Below are positions 62,372-64,000 of a stretch of 64,000 nt of DNA, one piece after another. The first letter of the stretch is position 1. Each line of letters starts with the position of its first letter. The notes below the pieces were generated by a model, which worked only from the letters and a program-made list of their open reading frames with translations, had not been told where the DNA came from and ran no database searches. Source of the DNA: Pseudooceanicola aestuarii (lineage in GTDB: Bacteria; Pseudomonadota; Alphaproteobacteria; Rhodobacterales; Rhodobacteraceae); assembly GCF_010614805.1 (NCBI RefSeq), contig NZ_JAAFZC010000001.1:970001-1034000 (forward strand), read 5' to 3'. Position numbers and translations under genes: made by a program.

Positions 62372-63228
62372 CTAATTTGGGTTAGCTCTGTTCAGGTTTT
62401 GGTCCTTCTTTGACCGGTTAGCATATTCCGCTGGCGTGAGGCCAGCGAGGCTTGTGTGTGGGCGGTGGTAGTTGAAGTCGGTGCGCCAGGCAGCGATCAG
62501 GTCGCGGGCGTGGCGCAGGCTATCGAACAGGTGCTCATTCAGACATTCGTCGCGCATCCTGCCGTTGAAGCTTTCGACAAACCCATTCTGCATCGGCTTG
62601 CCAGGGGCGATATAGTGCCAGTCGACCTTGCGGTCTTCTTGCCCTTTCAGGATCGCGTTACTGGTCAGCTCGGTTCCATTATCGCTGACCACCATGCATG
62701 GGTAGCCCCGCATTTCGGCAATCCTATCCAGCTCACGACCTACGCGGTCACCTGACCTGAGAGCGAGGTGTCGACCACAGCGGCCAGACATTCGCGGCTG
62801 AAGTCATCAATCACGTTCAAGATGCGGAACCGGCGACCGCACGATAGGCTGTCAGACACGAAGTCGAGCGACCATCGCTGGTTCGGCCCCTGTGGGATCG
62901 TCATGGGTGCTCTGATCCCGATGGCGCGCTTGCGTCCGCCACGTTTACGCACTGTTAATCCTTCTTCGCGGTAGATCCGATACAGCTTCTTCCAGTTCAT
63001 GTGCCAGCCTTCGCGCTGCAGCAGAATGTGCAGCCGACGATAGCCAAACCGTCGACGCTCAAACGACAGTTCTTTCAACCGCCCACGCAGCTCCGTATCC
63101 GCTGGCCGCTTCGACACACGTCGATAGACCCGTGGATCAATACCGGCCAAGGCACAGGCGCGCTTTTGATTGTATCGCTTCTCTTTCATGGCCCAGGTCA
63201 CGGCGTTTCTGCGTGAGCCGGGCCTCAA
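62372..63228 (-). pseudogene. IS3-family OrfB transposase broken by a 5-bp duplication
   Basis: The frame is intact through RWSLDFVSDSLSCGRRFRIL and DDFSRECLAAVVDTSLSG, then shifts. The tandem CCTGA-CCTGA at 62751-62760 (TCAGG twice on the coding strand) adds five bases and ends the frame at 62740; the remainder continues in another frame with VVSDNGTELTS and NGFVESFNGRMRDECLNE. Removing one TCAGG restores a full-length DDE transposase, so this copy is probably recently inactivated. Confidence 0.85.
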
Positions 63229-63491
63229 AAGTTTTTTCCCAGCATTTCCTTGAGCGTCGACACGTCCATCATCTGCTCAGCCAGCAACTTCTTTAGCTTG
63301 GCGTTCTCAACTTCCAGTGCCTTCAGCTTCTTCGCATCAGACACTTCCATCCCGCCATACTTGGACCGCCATTTGTAAAATGTCGCATCGCTGATACCGT
63401 GCTTGCGGCAAAGCTCCTTCGCTCCAAGCCCAGCCTGATGCTCTTTCAATATCCCAATGATCTGTTCTTCGCTGAAACGGCTTCTCTTCAT
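63225..63491 (-). CDS. IS3-family OrfA (helix-turn-helix subunit)
   Basis: The 88-aa protein has the typical HTH of IS407-group OrfA (FSEEQIIGILKEHQAG, ELCRKHGISDATFYKWRSKY) followed by a leucine-zipper-like coil (LKALEVENAKLKKLLAEQM). It overlaps the beginning of orfB and ends GKNF at the A6 run where ribosomes would slip. It appears intact. Confidence 0.93.
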   Translation of the reverse strand: MKRSRFSEEQIIGILKEHQAGLGAKELCRKHGISDATFYKWRSKYGGMEVSDAKKLKALEVENAKLKKLLAEQMMDVSTLKEMLGKNF

Positions 63492-63518
63492 CGTCTGTCT
63501 CCTCAGTTGGAGAACAGG

Positions 63519-64000
63519 CTAACTCAAAACACCGGACGTTTCAGGGGAGCAGGTCAAGATCGTCTCGGGCAGCGCCTCTTCCGCACCTTGTCTCCACAAC
63601 TCGGCCTGCTCCCTACGACGTGCCAAGGTTTCGTGCCACTCTTGGGCCTCGCGATCTTTGAAGAAGTTGGCGTCCGGCGCCAAGCGGTTCACAGCATCTT
63701 CCACCTCCTCCAGGTCGACGCGAAAGAACTCCTTGCGCATATTTGAAACGTTGATCCGGCGGTCGGCGAATTCCCGGTGCAGGGCGTTCTCGAGAGCTGG
63801 CGCCTCGTCCGAATAAATCATGGCGTGCGTGTCGAAGCCGAACGGCACGCTCGCGTCGCCCAACTCCTTCACGCGATCGTCCGGATCAAGGCGTCGGGTC
63901 AGGCCGATCTTGACGACCTCTTCGCCGAAGCTGCCGATGTTCGAGATGATGTAGACGTAACCAGACTTCGTCATCTCGGCCATCGCTTTCGCGCGCTCTG
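63519..64000 (-). CDS. T5orf172/DUF4041-type GIY-YIG protein, C-terminal part, 3' end cut by IS
   Basis: The readable part shows the GIY-YIG-like T5orf172 domain: GYVYIISNIGSFGEEVVKIG, RVKELGDASVPF and EKALHREF-like ENALHREFADRRIN, KEFFRV. The family usually has a longer N-terminal coiled-coil (DUF4041), and the frame stays open through the right edge of the window, so the start is outside. The last about 13 codons (after 63558) come from the IS sequence, so the native C-terminus is lost. GIY-YIG proteins of this kind are common in phage and defence islands; activity here is uncertain. Confidence 0.8.
   Translation of the reverse strand, partial: ERAKAMAEMTKSGYVYIISNIGSFGEEVVKIGLTRRLDPDDRVKELGDASVPFGFDTHAMIYSDEAPALENALHREFADRRINVSNMRKEFFRVDLEEVEDAVNRLAPDANFFKDREAQEWHETLARRREQAELWRQGAEEALPETILTCSPETSGVLS

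Larger units (their letters stand above)
62349..63558 (-). mobile_element. IS3-family insertion sequence (second, IS407-like)
   Basis: The 1210-bp element is bounded by the perfect 13-bp inverted repeats TGACCTGCTCCCC and GGGGAGCAGGTCA, with partial similarity continuing inward. It has the two-gene layout orfA-orfB with an A6C slippery run (63237-63231 on the minus strand) for the -1 frameshift. The flanks GAAC and AGAT are not a target duplication. Confidence 0.93.

Overview
The window is high-GC alphaproteobacterial DNA, most likely from Rhodobacterales (Paracoccaceae/Roseobacteraceae). The evidence is the Rhodobacter-type petABC (cytochrome bc1) operon, several RTX-, patatin- and alpha-2-macroglobulin/PBP1C-type genes, dense ATGA-coupled operons, TTGxxx-N17 promoters and typical intergenic motifs. 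Identification is by reading the sequence only; no search was run.

Positions 1-45,700 look like ordinary chromosome. The left edge appears to be the leader and promoter of an rRNA operon running off the window to the left. Next is a thiamin locus: a TPP riboswitch in front of a NUDIX gene and thiD on the plus strand, and a second TPP riboswitch in front of thiC-thiM-thiE on the minus strand. Then come tRNA-Arg(CCT), a GntR/LacI-type repressor, an AlkZ/YcaQ-like glycosylase, an orphan coxS-coxM pair with no coxL, a large RTX protein, a cNMP-patatin protein, manC, an alpha/beta-hydrolase lipoprotein, pncB and arfB. A queuosine-precursor transporter follows, under what reads as a complete preQ1-I riboswitch. 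After it are a mepA/MFS cluster, yggT, recQ, yaaA, the alpha-2-macroglobulin/PBP1C pair, a class III aminotransferase, petABC, an outer-membrane barrel, a GST, dapF-mtaB-paiB-like, tRNA-Lys(TTT), and a tetR-SDR pair with a perfect palindromic operator.

From about 45,700 to the right edge the window is an accessory island. A DUF305-type gene remnant is cut by a degenerate IS3-family element (46,010-47,314). A 103-bp sequence begins exactly at the end of that IS (47,314-47,416) and recurs as a direct repeat at 62,246-62,348, where it ends exactly at a second IS3-family element (62,349-63,558). The repeats enclose about 14.8 kb that holds a DEDDh exonuclease, an IS remnant, a low-GC OLD/RloA-type ATPase and, in front of it, a tightly overlapping five-gene minus-strand operon. 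To the right lies a T5orf172/DUF4041-type gene whose 3' end is cut by the second IS.

The five-gene operon (62,029 to 51,379, in order of transcription) is the most interesting part. It encodes an SF1 UPF1-like helicase fused to a DUF559/Vsr-like nuclease; a membrane-anchored coiled-coil protein; a membrane-anchored coiled-coil McrB-like AAA+ ATPase; a DUF2357/McrC-like protein; and a protein I read as a divergent Hsp70/actin-like ATPase with a helical C-terminus. All four junctions overlap, so the five proteins are probably made together. It looks like a membrane-tethered, McrBC-derived nucleic-acid-targeting conflict system, related in concept to the coiled-coil nuclease tandem (CoCoNuT) group. 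The combination with an Hsp70-like subunit and a second transmembrane coiled coil is one I do not recognise as a named system.
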